Positions 38,672 to 45,887 of a stretch of 64,000 nucleotides of DNA are shown piece by piece. Source of the stretch: Spartinivicinus ruber. GTDB taxonomy: Bacteria > Pseudomonadota > Gammaproteobacteria > Pseudomonadales > Zooshikellaceae. Position 1 is the first letter of the stretch. The number at the start of each line of letters is the position of its first letter. The DNA is taken from NCBI RefSeq assembly GCF_011009015.1, contig NZ_CP048878.1, positions 1,291,501 through 1,355,500 of the forward strand, read 5' to 3'. The notes under the pieces were generated by a model. That model saw nothing but the letters and a program-made list of their open reading frames with translations, was not told the DNA's origin and did no database searches. A program made the translations under genes and the position numbers.

Positions 38672-39448
38672 CTATGCAGCTTTGTTTATATCCTGCTCAA
38701 GCCATTGCTTTGCTGCAAACTCAGCGCACGCACAAACCCACAGTACATGCCAATCTATAACGGTCAGGCCGCGTTCCCACCAATCCGGGTCTATCTCACA
38801 TAAATTATTATTGTGAATAATGTTATACAGCTCTTGCTCGCTAGGCTTGTAATCATGGTGTCTAAGTTGATCGAATAAATAGTAAATATTTTCTACTTCA
38901 TCTTCATTGGCTTTTATTTGCCTTAACCATTCTGGTAACTCTTCTGGCTCGTTTTCATAAAGCACCTCTATTACTTGACAAAAGAGGCTATTGATAGCGA
39001 TTGCCAGTTCTTTTGGATTATCTTGATTCAGCGCTGACGGTTCTTTTATCTCATCGGGAAGGTCGCTACTTTCAATAGTGCCTAATTCAAAATATTCATA
39101 AATTAAACTATATAAATAATCTGCTACCAAAAAGTCGTTAACTTCTTTTTTATCTCTATACACTTGCTCAAGCTTACCTAGGCCATAACCTGAGCAGCCG
39201 TCTTTTGCTAAAAAGCCCATATCTCGGCCAACGGTATACAGCACTTCCCCTATATCACCACTTACCGTAATACAGGTAGGGCTTAGAATAATGTCAAACC
39301 CATAGACCCATGTTCCCGGTTTTTGGCAACGGTAGAGCTGTACATGCTCAGTATTAACCAGCTCTTTAACCTTGTGATTGGCTAGCGCTCGTTGTACTTG
39401 TTCTTCAAGCTTTTCCATACGTTGATTGGGTGTTTCGAAGTTCATCAT
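38672..39448 (-). CDS. Hypothetical early protein (258 aa)
   Basis: Start ATG with AAGGAG upstream. Acidic, soluble protein with an N-terminal coiled-coil-like part (RMEKLEEQVQRALANHKVKEL), a central beta part (GTWVYGFDIILSPTCITVSGD) and an acidic C-terminal half (EPEELPEWLRQIKANEDEVE in it). Ends with a Trp-rich segment. No family recognised; no membrane segment. Confidence 0.6.
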   Translation of the reverse strand: MMNFETPNQRMEKLEEQVQRALANHKVKELVNTEHVQLYRCQKPGTWVYGFDIILSPTCITVSGDIGEVLYTVGRDMGFLAKDGCSGYGLGKLEQVYRDKKEVNDFLVADYLYSLIYEYFELGTIESSDLPDEIKEPSALNQDNPKELAIAINSLFCQVIEVLYENEPEELPEWLRQIKANEDEVENIYYLFDQLRHHDYKPSEQELYNIIHNNNLCEIDPDWWERGLTVIDWHVLWVCACAEFAAKQWLEQDINKAA

Positions 39449-39536
39449 TGCTCCTTTCTGTAGGCAAAAAAATACCGTGGCTCAATATTGAGCAAGAAAA
39501 TATTAATTAAATAATGAGTGGAATATGACTGCTTGA

Positions 39537-39833
39537 TTATTTAACTTCTAAGTTTTTACCAGTCTCCCAAAGTAGTTTGGCACTATTGGTTAAGGGTTTA
39601 ACAAACATGGCTGTCATACCATCATCATGGTCCCAAAATTTCAGTGCAAAATTAAACCCTGCAATTTCTCCTGGGTTCCAATCATTAATTAATTTGTCTC
39701 CGTCCTCTTCTATGTCATAGTCATAGTTATTAACAAAGATCGATTCAAAGCCAAGTTCTTTGGCTAACTCTTCAAAATTAACCATATCGTTTGAGGCTAT
39801 TTGAACGAATAAAGGATTTTCCATGGGTGTCAT
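39537..39833 (-). CDS. Hypothetical early protein (98 aa)
   Basis: AAGGAG precedes the ATG. Acidic protein with a long acidic middle (FVNNYDYDIEEDGDKLINDW) and a later DHDDGMTAMFVKPLTN. No recognised family. It is between the LuxR-type regulator gene and the 258-residue gene. Confidence 0.6.
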   Translation of the reverse strand: MTPMENPLFVQIASNDMVNFEELAKELGFESIFVNNYDYDIEEDGDKLINDWNPGEIAGFNFALKFWDHDDGMTAMFVKPLTNSAKLLWETGKNLEVK

Positions 39834-39851
39834 TATTTTCTCCTTGGTTAG

Positions 39852-40250
39852 TTACACGCTTAACGTGCTGAACGTTTCTTGTCGTCTAACAGACCGTTGT
39901 GCTATCCGCACGGGCCTGGGTTTATTAGGGTCATCTTTAACAACTCGGGGTAATTCAGGTAATGCGAAAAAACTTAATACAATCAGTAATGGACTCACAA
40001 TTTTTAGCCGGATCAGCTCAGCCACTAAATGTGCACGGTTATGGGTGTTTAACTTGTAGTGTACATTTTTAATTCGATTACTGACTGAGCTGGGCTCAAC
40101 CCCTTGCTCTCTGGCAATGACTTTATCTGTCTTACCCGACAGTAGCCCTATGCAATATTTAATCTCACGCGGGGCTAGGTATGGGTTATTTAGATTGGCT
40201 TGCCAGTGGCCATCGGTAATACAGTTAGTTGCAGGTATTGAGCTGTCCAT
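39852..40250 (-). CDS. LuxR-type HTH regulator with hydrophobic C-terminal segment
   Basis: 132 residues, homologous to the A gene at 21,439. HTH: LAPREIKYCIGLLSGKTDKV, IAREQGVEPSSVSNRIKNVHYKLNTHNRAHLVAELIRL. Then IVSPLLIVLSFFALPELPRV as a possible membrane segment, and a basic end (NKPRPVRIAQRSVRRQ). In B it is the first gene of the minus-strand early operon. Confidence 0.8.
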   Translation of the reverse strand: MDSSIPATNCITDGHWQANLNNPYLAPREIKYCIGLLSGKTDKVIAREQGVEPSSVSNRIKNVHYKLNTHNRAHLVAELIRLKIVSPLLIVLSFFALPELPRVVKDDPNKPRPVRIAQRSVRRQETFSTLSV

Positions 40251-40396
40251 AGCTAAAACTCAAGTTAATTTCTTGAATAATAGAATAACACTAAAAACTT
40301 AAAATACAACTAAAAACTTATAAATTAATTTTTAATTGGGTTGGCTTGATTGTAGGACAACTCTAAGGTGAAAAAAAGAGCAGAAGAGGGAAGGAG

Positions 40397-41086
40397 TTAT
40401 CTATTGATTATATATTCTGCTAAAGCATCAAGGATTTTTAAGTCTGCAGGTGTAAGCTTGTTTTTAGCTACGAGGTCTGTGTAAGTGTTTATGATCCTCA
40501 TTTGTTCTTGCCAAAAAGCAGGATCAGGAGATATAGAGTTCGAGGAAATTTTATCGGTATGTTCTTGAGTTGCAGACAAGCTTTCATTTCCATCAAGTAA
40601 CCAAAGGTGGTTTACTTTTAAAACTTCACTTAGCTTCTGTAGCTTATTCCGTTTAGGATAAGCCCTTGTCTCAGGATCTTTGGACTCCCATTTACCAACT
40701 GCAGCTAAAGATACTTCGCAGTATTTAGCTATTTCACCCTGTGTTAGGTTCAACTCTTTTCGGCGCTTACGAAGTTTCGACCAAAGGCTACTCATCTGAC
40801 GCTCATTTACTTTGGCTTTAGCTTTTTGGTATTCATCCTCCTCAAGAATAGATACAGCTGAGAATATTGAATCCTCATCATCTGAGTAAAACCAATTAGT
40901 ATCAACTTGTAATATTTCACTTAGTTTTTGTATTTTGTCTTGTCTGGGAAAGGCTTGTCTTTCAGGGGCTTGTGACTCCCATTGAGAAACTGAAGTCACA
41001 GAAACCTCGCAATAGTCTGCGACTTCTTTTTGAGTTAAATCTAGCTCTCTGCGTCGCGCTCTAAGTTTTTTCCAGATTTCACTCAT
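40397..41086 (-). CDS. Phage repressor with two tandem XRE HTH domains
   Basis: 229 residues. Two full HTH domains: residues about 1-68 (WKKLRARRRELDLTQKEVAD, SVTSVSQWESQAPE, DTNWFY) and about 98-168 (LWSKLRKRRKELNLTQGEIA, SLAAVGKWESKDPE, NHLWLL). They differ by substitutions throughout, so the duplication is old. A short C-terminal helical part follows, with no peptidase domain. One chain could bind both half-sites of an operator. It lies divergent from the replication genes, as cI should. Confidence 0.85.
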   Translation of the reverse strand: MSEIWKKLRARRRELDLTQKEVADYCEVSVTSVSQWESQAPERQAFPRQDKIQKLSEILQVDTNWFYSDDEDSIFSAVSILEEDEYQKAKAKVNERQMSSLWSKLRKRRKELNLTQGEIAKYCEVSLAAVGKWESKDPETRAYPKRNKLQKLSEVLKVNHLWLLDGNESLSATQEHTDKISSNSISPDPAFWQEQMRIINTYTDLVAKNKLTPADLKILDALAEYIINR

Positions 41087-41139
41087 GCAAAAATTCTACT
41101 TGAAGTTTACAAAATTCGCTATTACTATGACAATACAAT

Positions 41140-41173
41140 AAAAAAACCGGCACCCTACAATAGAGTACCGGTT
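41140..41173 (-). terminator. Minus-strand terminator in the immunity region
   Basis: On the minus strand AACCGGTACTC...GGGTGCCGGTT is followed by seven T. It ends a short minus-strand transcript just upstream of the repressor gene. Confidence 0.7.
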
Positions 41174-41267
41174 AACATGTTAAACCCTTATCAGCACAAA
41201 CACCAGTGCCTGTGGCACCTTTACGCCTAAATTCAGCGGTATATGTGAAAAGGAGACAAAAGCACAT
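41172..41267 (-). CDS. Possible 31-residue Cys-containing peptide in the immunity region
   Basis: ATG at 41,265-41,267; the product contains five Cys in 31 residues and FRRKGATGTG in the middle. It ends directly before a terminator. CAGCACAAACAC (41,191-41,202) has an inverted copy about 95 bases away (around 41,287-41,298), bracketing most of the frame. The start lacks a normal binding site, so this could equally be a small RNA without translation. Confidence 0.35.
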   Translation of the reverse strand: MCFCLLFTYTAEFRRKGATGTGVCADKGLTC

Positions 41268-41418
41268 ACCCTGATAGGTCGATTGTGTTTGTGCTGAATA
41301 GGTAAAACTTTATCTCAAGTTTTAGTAAGCGTCACTTAACTTAATTCTACTGTTAGTTTATACAGTCACCAACCTAGCAAGGAGCATCCATGATGGTACC
41401 TCAATGTAAGACTTAGCT

Positions 41419-41456
41419 AACCCTCTAATACTCTCGTTGTATTTCGAGGGTGTTTT
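41419..41456 (+). terminator. Plus-strand terminator upstream of the replication genes
   Basis: ACCCTC pairs with GAGGGT around a loop (CTCTCGTTGTATTTC within it) and is followed by GTTTT. It lies between the early promoter area and the first early gene, like lambda tR1. Confidence 0.6.
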
Positions 41457-41510
41457 ATCAACCAATGACTTATTAATTACTGACTGAATTCAGTGAGCTA
41501 AGGATTTTTT

Positions 41511-41621
41511 ATGTCTGAAAAAAATAAGGCAGGGTTTCTTGCAGGCAATAAAAAAGCTGCTAACCCCCGCAAAGAGAAAAGCAGCTTTCCTAACCACATT
41601 TGGAGTATTTATTATGGATGA
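41511..41621 (+). CDS. Small basic leader protein coupled to the O-like gene (36 aa)
   Basis: AAGGA stands before the ATG. The product is basic (KNKAGFLAGNKKAANPRKEK) and ends WSIYYG. The last codons overlap the ATG of the O-like gene by eight bases, so its translation may control that of O. No family recognised. Confidence 0.55.
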   Translation: MSEKNKAGFLAGNKKAANPRKEKSSFPNHIWSIYYG

Positions 41622-42528
41622 TGTTTATGATAACTGCAATGGCTATGTACGACTCAATAACCAGTTATTGGAAGCTATTTGTCAGCTGGATATTTCTGGC
41701 CGCCAGTTTCGTATTTTGATGGCGGTGATTAGAAAAACAATTGGCTATAACATCGAGGTTGACTGGATTTCTGCCAGCCAATTAGCTGATTTAATGGCTT
41801 ATGATGGTGCCACCACCCACCTACATGCCGATTTACGAATACTCAAAGAGCGCAAAATCGTAATCACCAGAGGTCGTAAAATTGGCATCAATAAAAGTTT
41901 GGCTAACTGGTGTTTTAGCAAAATCGAAACTAACCAAAAACCGTCACTAAACAAACCGAAATCGGTCACTCATAAAGAAACCAAAAACGGTCAGGTTAGT
42001 GACCGAAATCCGTCAGTAAACAAACCGAATTCCGTCACTCCCAAACAAACCGAAAACGGTCAGTGTAGTGACCGAAATCGGTCAGAAAAAGTGACTGAAA
42101 ACGGTCACCACAAAAGACAAAAAGACACTAAACCAAAAAACACTATTACCCCCTTTAATCCCCCCTTGGAGGAAACCAACCCACAACCGAGTAAAAAATC
42201 CAAACGTCGTACACCAGCCAAACGAACCACCACTGCCCCTGAACATTTTCCGATGACACCGGAATTAATTCGGTGGGCCAGTGAGAATTTTATTCGGGTC
42301 GATTTGATTATCGAAACTGAAAAATTTCTGGATCACCACCGGGCCAAAGGTTCCACGTTCACTTGCTGGGCGTCAGCCTGGCGAAACTGGATGCGTAATG
42401 CCCAACGCTTTGCGGCTGAAAAAGCCATGCCACCCGTTCCAACGACCGGCCCTGTTAAACCCAATGGAATCAAACCTGGGGGGATGGATTGGGATGATAC
42501 CAGCTGGCGCCATGACTTAGGTCTGTGA
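41614..42528 (+). CDS. Lambda O-like replication initiator
   Basis: ATG 41,614 with GGAG upstream is preferred over a longer frame from 41,539. 304 residues. The N-terminal part matches Phage_rep_O: YVRLNNQLLEAICQLDISGR, FRILMAVIRKTIGYN, and a winged helix to about residue 105. The middle (about 107-170) is encoded by the iteron array and is Asn/Lys/Ser-rich. The C-terminal part contains FTCWASAWRNWMRNAQRF, typical of the domain that binds the P/DnaB complex. Starts B replication. Confidence 0.88.
   Translation: MDDVYDNCNGYVRLNNQLLEAICQLDISGRQFRILMAVIRKTIGYNIEVDWISASQLADLMAYDGATTHLHADLRILKERKIVITRGRKIGINKSLANWCFSKIETNQKPSLNKPKSVTHKETKNGQVSDRNPSVNKPNSVTPKQTENGQCSDRNRSEKVTENGHHKRQKDTKPKNTITPFNPPLEETNPQPSKKSKRRTPAKRTTTAPEHFPMTPELIRWASENFIRVDLIIETEKFLDHHRAKGSTFTCWASAWRNWMRNAQRFAAEKAMPPVPTTGPVKPNGIKPGGMDWDDTSWRHDLGL
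41932..42109. repeat. Eight iterons inside the O-like gene, probable replication origin
   Basis: A 17-base unit with consensus AACCGAAAxCGGTCACT-like sequence occurs at 41,932, 41,954, 41,979, 42,001, 42,023, 42,048, 42,070 and 42,093, spaced 22-25 bases. Copies are partly dyad (ACCGAAATCGGT). An A-rich stretch follows (about 42,110-42,150), as in lambda ori where the unwinding element follows the O-binding iterons. Confidence 0.85.
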
Positions 42529-42538
42529 GGATGACACC

Positions 42539-43282
42539 ATGAAAAAAACCAGTGACATAATTTCTCGAATTAATTTTAATCAACCCAATACACCACAACC
42601 GGCGTCTAATCAGCAGGATGTCTCTGAGCATGCCGCGCAATTGGTGAATTTAATTTTTCGCGAGTTGGTAGGTATTTTTTCTGCTTGGCGACAAGCCTTT
42701 GCTGATCCCGAGGTATTAGCCAGTGCCAAACGCAATTGGACCAAAGGGTTTATTACCCATGGTATTCACCAAGTCGAGCAAGTCCGCATTGGATTAAATA
42801 AAGCCCGGGGGATTGATAAAGATTTTGTGCCGAGCGTGGGAACGTTTATTCAATGGTGTCAACCGCAACCGGAAGATGTGGGCTTACCCGAGGTTGCGTT
42901 AGCGTATCGTGAGGCTTGTGATCATAGCCATAACCCGACAACGGCCGGTTGGTCCCATGAAGGGGTAAAAGTTGCTGCCCAGGAAACCGGGTATTTTGAA
43001 TTAAAAGCCCGTACCGAAGCCGAAGTGTTTCCGTTGTTTAAACGCAATTATGCCATCGTCACTCGTCGTGTATTGGCTGGTGAATCACTGACAGATATTC
43101 CCAAGGCGATCACTGATCAAAGCCAACAAAGCTTGGCTGAACGCAATAAGGTTTATCACGATACACAACAACAACAGCAGATTGAATCAATGGGACTCAA
43201 TCATTTAACCAATGCCAAAGATGCCATGGCCGCCATGAGAGGCATGTTAGGTCAACGTGTCATTGAGGAGACACCCGCATGA
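42539..43282 (+). CDS. Lambda P-like replication protein (helicase loader)
   Basis: 247 residues, close to lambda P (233). Family marks: LVNLIFRELVGIFSAWRQAFA (about 36-56), NWTKGFITHGIHQVEQVRIGLNKAR, PSVGTFIQWCQP and EVALAYREACDHSHNP, and a C-terminal QSLAERNKVYHD region. P brings the host helicase DnaB to O at the origin. It follows the O-like gene by ten bases. Confidence 0.88.
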   Translation: MKKTSDIISRINFNQPNTPQPASNQQDVSEHAAQLVNLIFRELVGIFSAWRQAFADPEVLASAKRNWTKGFITHGIHQVEQVRIGLNKARGIDKDFVPSVGTFIQWCQPQPEDVGLPEVALAYREACDHSHNPTTAGWSHEGVKVAAQETGYFELKARTEAEVFPLFKRNYAIVTRRVLAGESLTDIPKAITDQSQQSLAERNKVYHDTQQQQQIESMGLNHLTNAKDAMAAMRGMLGQRVIEETPA

Positions 43283-43506
43283 GCTATTCACTGTATGCCC
43301 AAATCCGCCCCAGCTCTAAATACTATGAGCAAGGTTTAGGCCCGAATGGTCAACCGTGTTTGCTGAAGGTGGACCAGATTAACCAGGCATTAGACGGTTA
43401 CCATTTCTGGTGCTCAAGCCCCTATATCAGCGAGTGTTATCGCCGTGAGGATTTAACCTTTTACTCGGGCAATCCAGAGGTGGGCGAGTTGGTGCAATTA
43501 AGTTAA
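43279..43506 (+). CDS. Hypothetical early protein (75 aa)
   Basis: Starts in a four-base overlap with the P-like stop. Small soluble protein, Tyr-rich (SYSLYAQIRPSSKYYEQGLG, YHFWCSSPYISECYRRED). No family recognised. Coupled to the replication genes. Confidence 0.65.
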   Translation: MSYSLYAQIRPSSKYYEQGLGPNGQPCLLKVDQINQALDGYHFWCSSPYISECYRREDLTFYSGNPEVGELVQLS

Positions 43507-43542
43507 GCCATTATATAAAAACTATAAACAGGTAACCCTGCT

Positions 43543-43671
43543 ATGAAAAAAGCCCTTATCTATTTATCTTTATCTGTCGTTGCCGGGTTATGGGTCGGTA
43601 ACCAACTGAGTGACGCACTAACCAAGCCCACGACACAATGTGCCTATAATGAAACCCTTTTTGTTTTTTAA
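43543..43671 (+). CDS. Small membrane or exported peptide (42 aa)
   Basis: ATG at 43,543, with AGGTAA upstream. Basic start MKKAL, a hydrophobic stretch IYLSLSVVAGLWVG, then a polar part with one Cys (TTQCAYNE). Either a single-span membrane peptide or a short exported one. No family recognised. Confidence 0.5.
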   Translation: MKKALIYLSLSVVAGLWVGNQLSDALTKPTTQCAYNETLFVF

Positions 43672-43744
43672 TGAAAGGGCAGTAAACACTGATAGGATGG
43701 GATTTTGCTGTACCCACTATCAGCTTTAATATGCCAAATAAGAA

Positions 43745-44080
43745 TTATTCAATAATATTTATAGGCTTGTTTAAAAACTTCTTATTACCTTTCCGCAATG
43801 CGGCTACCAGTTTAACGACGGCTTGTTGCTGATCGTTGGTTAAACCTCGTAGAAAAAAATACTTATCTCCCGTCAACAGCCAGTCAATGGAAATATTCAA
43901 CTCTTTACAGGTTTCAATAATATGTTCCAGGCTAATTGATCCACCTTTTCGCCAGTGGGTCACGGCGGTATGACTGATGCCCAAAGAATCCGCCAGTTGA
44001 CGTACAGTTATATTTCGGGTGCCCATTGCTTTGGTTAGGCGCTTTCCACGTTGTTGATTTTCGTTTATTTCATTCATCAT
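43745..44080 (-). CDS. XRE-family regulator (111 aa)
   Basis: One HTH at about residues 12-70: KRLTKAMGTRNITVRQLADS, LGISHTAVTHWRKGGSISLE, then SIDWLLTGDKYF. A short C-terminal helix follows. It faces away from the early genes and lies before the late activator gene, so it may limit entry into the late phase. Start may be the second Met. Confidence 0.75.
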   Translation of the reverse strand: MMNEINENQQRGKRLTKAMGTRNITVRQLADSLGISHTAVTHWRKGGSISLEHIIETCKELNISIDWLLTGDKYFFLRGLTNDQQQAVVKLVAALRKGNKKFLNKPINIIE

Positions 44081-44319
44081 TATTTACTTCAGTGACTTCT
44101 AATGTTAGTAATACTTAAGATTTTACCCCAAATTGGTAAGCTGAAAACCTTGTTTTTTTATTCACTTCATAGACACTTTACTGTAATATGTGTCGTGCAT
44201 AACAAATAATTAAAAACATAACCCATTATTTTAAAGAGATAGGCCCTTTCAATCACGGATGGTTTTAGCAGTCGTATATCCGTCAATGACTATCATTTTG
44301 AGGAATAGGAGTCTGAGCA

Positions 44320-44520
44320 GTGATTAGCTCAAAGGGTGAAACAGACTTGTTTTTTTATCAAGCAAAAATAAGACGTATTCAAACACGCCTAAAAGAATTA
44401 AAAGTAACCTTGGAAAATATAACTGAAAAAAATCAACTAATGAAAACAGCCCCAATGGAGATGGAGATGATCTTTGTCTTAATCGAGACTATGAGCCAAC
44501 AGTGTAAAAACGATGAATAA
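44320..44520 (+). CDS. Hypothetical coiled-coil protein (66 aa)
   Basis: GTG start with AGGAGT upstream. Helical: AKIRRIQTRLKELKVTLENI, then KTAPMEMEMIFVLIETM. No family recognised. It stands alone between a divergent XRE gene and a converging Ogr-like gene. Confidence 0.5.
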   Translation: MISSKGETDLFFYQAKIRRIQTRLKELKVTLENITEKNQLMKTAPMEMEMIFVLIETMSQQCKNDE

Positions 44521-44543
44521 ACCCTCCCTGGCTGATGGCTGAA

Positions 44544-44798
44544 CTAGCTTGCCATCAGTTGTTGAGCAATTAATTGTCGATCTTTTTCTGATAACCCTTG
44601 AAGAAATTCAGCTACTGCTGGGTTTGTGGTTACTTGCTCTGGTGTGGATAAGGTATGACTAAAGGAGAGTTTCATAACAAATTTATGGTTACATTCTGTA
44701 TTTTTGCAGCGACAGTATAAATCGCTCACATCTTTACTTAAATTGTAACGGGATTTAATGACGGCCTTATGTTCGCAGTGAGGACAATTAATTTGCAT
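44544..44798 (-). CDS. Ogr/Delta-like late gene activator
   Basis: 84 residues, near P2 Ogr (72). Zinc ligands CPHCEHKAVIKSR and LYCRCKNTECNHKFV have the family arrangement (C-x2-C, C-x4-C in P2 terms). A Pro/Thr linker and a short C-terminal helix follow. Ogr binds upstream of P2 late promoters and contacts RNA polymerase. It should activate the two divergent capsid operons from 47,643-47,855. It lies 60 bases after the portal gene, on the same strand. Confidence 0.88.
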   Translation of the reverse strand: MQINCPHCEHKAVIKSRYNLSKDVSDLYCRCKNTECNHKFVMKLSFSHTLSTPEQVTTNPAVAEFLQGLSEKDRQLIAQQLMAS

Positions 44799-44859
44799 GG
44801 GGGTTGTTCCCTTTTGTTAGTTATACAACAGTATCGTTATTTAACTTCACCATCCCGGT

Positions 44860-45885
44860 TCACGATTCATTATACAGGCTATTAGGCAAGTCAAATTGAA
44901 TTTGGTTTCCTGATAAATATTCGTTCAATTGCAAAAAAGTTTCCGATAAGGGACGAATTTCATTATCGGTATACACCTGGCTGATTTTTTGGATATCCCC
45001 AAAGCCACCCGTATTTTCGGGCATAATACCCGCGAGGGCAGGGGGCATTCGCCAGGCACTGATAATGTCATTGCGGCTGATATTTTTAATCCGCTCAAAT
45101 TCATCCTTAGTGGCAATATCGCCAACGGGAATTATTTTTACCGAATGCTCGTTACCGTTAGGAATATGTAAAAATAAACTCCGAAAGTTGCCGACACCTT
45201 TGGAGTGCTTGAGTTTATTTTGCATCATGGCCACGCCTTCAGGGCTTAAACCCGGGTCATTGGTATAAAAAATAAAACCCGCATGGGCACCATTATCATA
45301 ATAACGACGCCGAAATAAGGTGGCGGATTCATTTAATAATACCGAATGCATGGCACTGAGATATTCAGGGATGCCATACAACTGTTGATTGACGTCGTAT
45401 TCCATTAATCCAATAATTTCCCCCTTTTTAAATGACGTGAGTTTTCTATCAGGGTTGAGCCAGTAATATTGATCCGGTTTTACCCCTTTGCGGATATTAA
45501 TCGCAGGCACATGTTGTAAACGGATAGTTTGTTTAAAAGGATTAAGCAGGCGCTTAAAGTAACAGTTACCAAACACATTAAAATCATAGCAAGCCCTATA
45601 CATCGCTTGTCGGGGTAATAAGTCGCAGGGCTTATAATGTTTGACTAGCATATTGCGTTTAAATCCAGCACAGGCACTGTGATGGGGGTTAGCCCGTAAT
45701 AACTTAGCCAAGCCTGTTAAGCTTACCGGGGGCTCGTAATACTCGCCGTTATGGTTGGCAAACACCCCTAAAAAATCCTGTAGGTGGGTAGCCAGCACCG
45801 ATTCAGGATCACCAAAACTGAACACCGTGGCTTCTTGGGGAATAGGTAGGTTCGGCTTATTTTTTTGTGTTGTTTGGCTCGACAT
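44860..45885 (-). CDS. Portal protein (P2 gpQ / PBSX family)
   Basis: 341 residues, near P2 Q (344). Family segments: VFSFGDPESVLATHLQDFLG, NGEYYEPPVSLTGLAKLLRA, HHSACAGFKRNMLVKHY, LNESATLFRRRYYDNGAHAG, and RNDIISAWRMPPALAGIMP near the end. It forms the DNA entry vertex. It follows the terminase gene by two bases on the minus strand, in P2 order. Confidence 0.93.
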   Translation of the reverse strand: MSSQTTQKNKPNLPIPQEATVFSFGDPESVLATHLQDFLGVFANHNGEYYEPPVSLTGLAKLLRANPHHSACAGFKRNMLVKHYKPCDLLPRQAMYRACYDFNVFGNCYFKRLLNPFKQTIRLQHVPAINIRKGVKPDQYYWLNPDRKLTSFKKGEIIGLMEYDVNQQLYGIPEYLSAMHSVLLNESATLFRRRYYDNGAHAGFIFYTNDPGLSPEGVAMMQNKLKHSKGVGNFRSLFLHIPNGNEHSVKIIPVGDIATKDEFERIKNISRNDIISAWRMPPALAGIMPENTGGFGDIQKISQVYTDNEIRPLSETFLQLNEYLSGNQIQFDLPNSLYNES

Positions 45886-45887
45886 GA

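Noticed and set aside
41932-42109. Regular repeats that could be mistaken for a CRISPR array
   Set aside because: Units are 17 bases with only 5-8 bases between, lie in frame inside the O-like gene and fit replication iterons. No cas genes are near.
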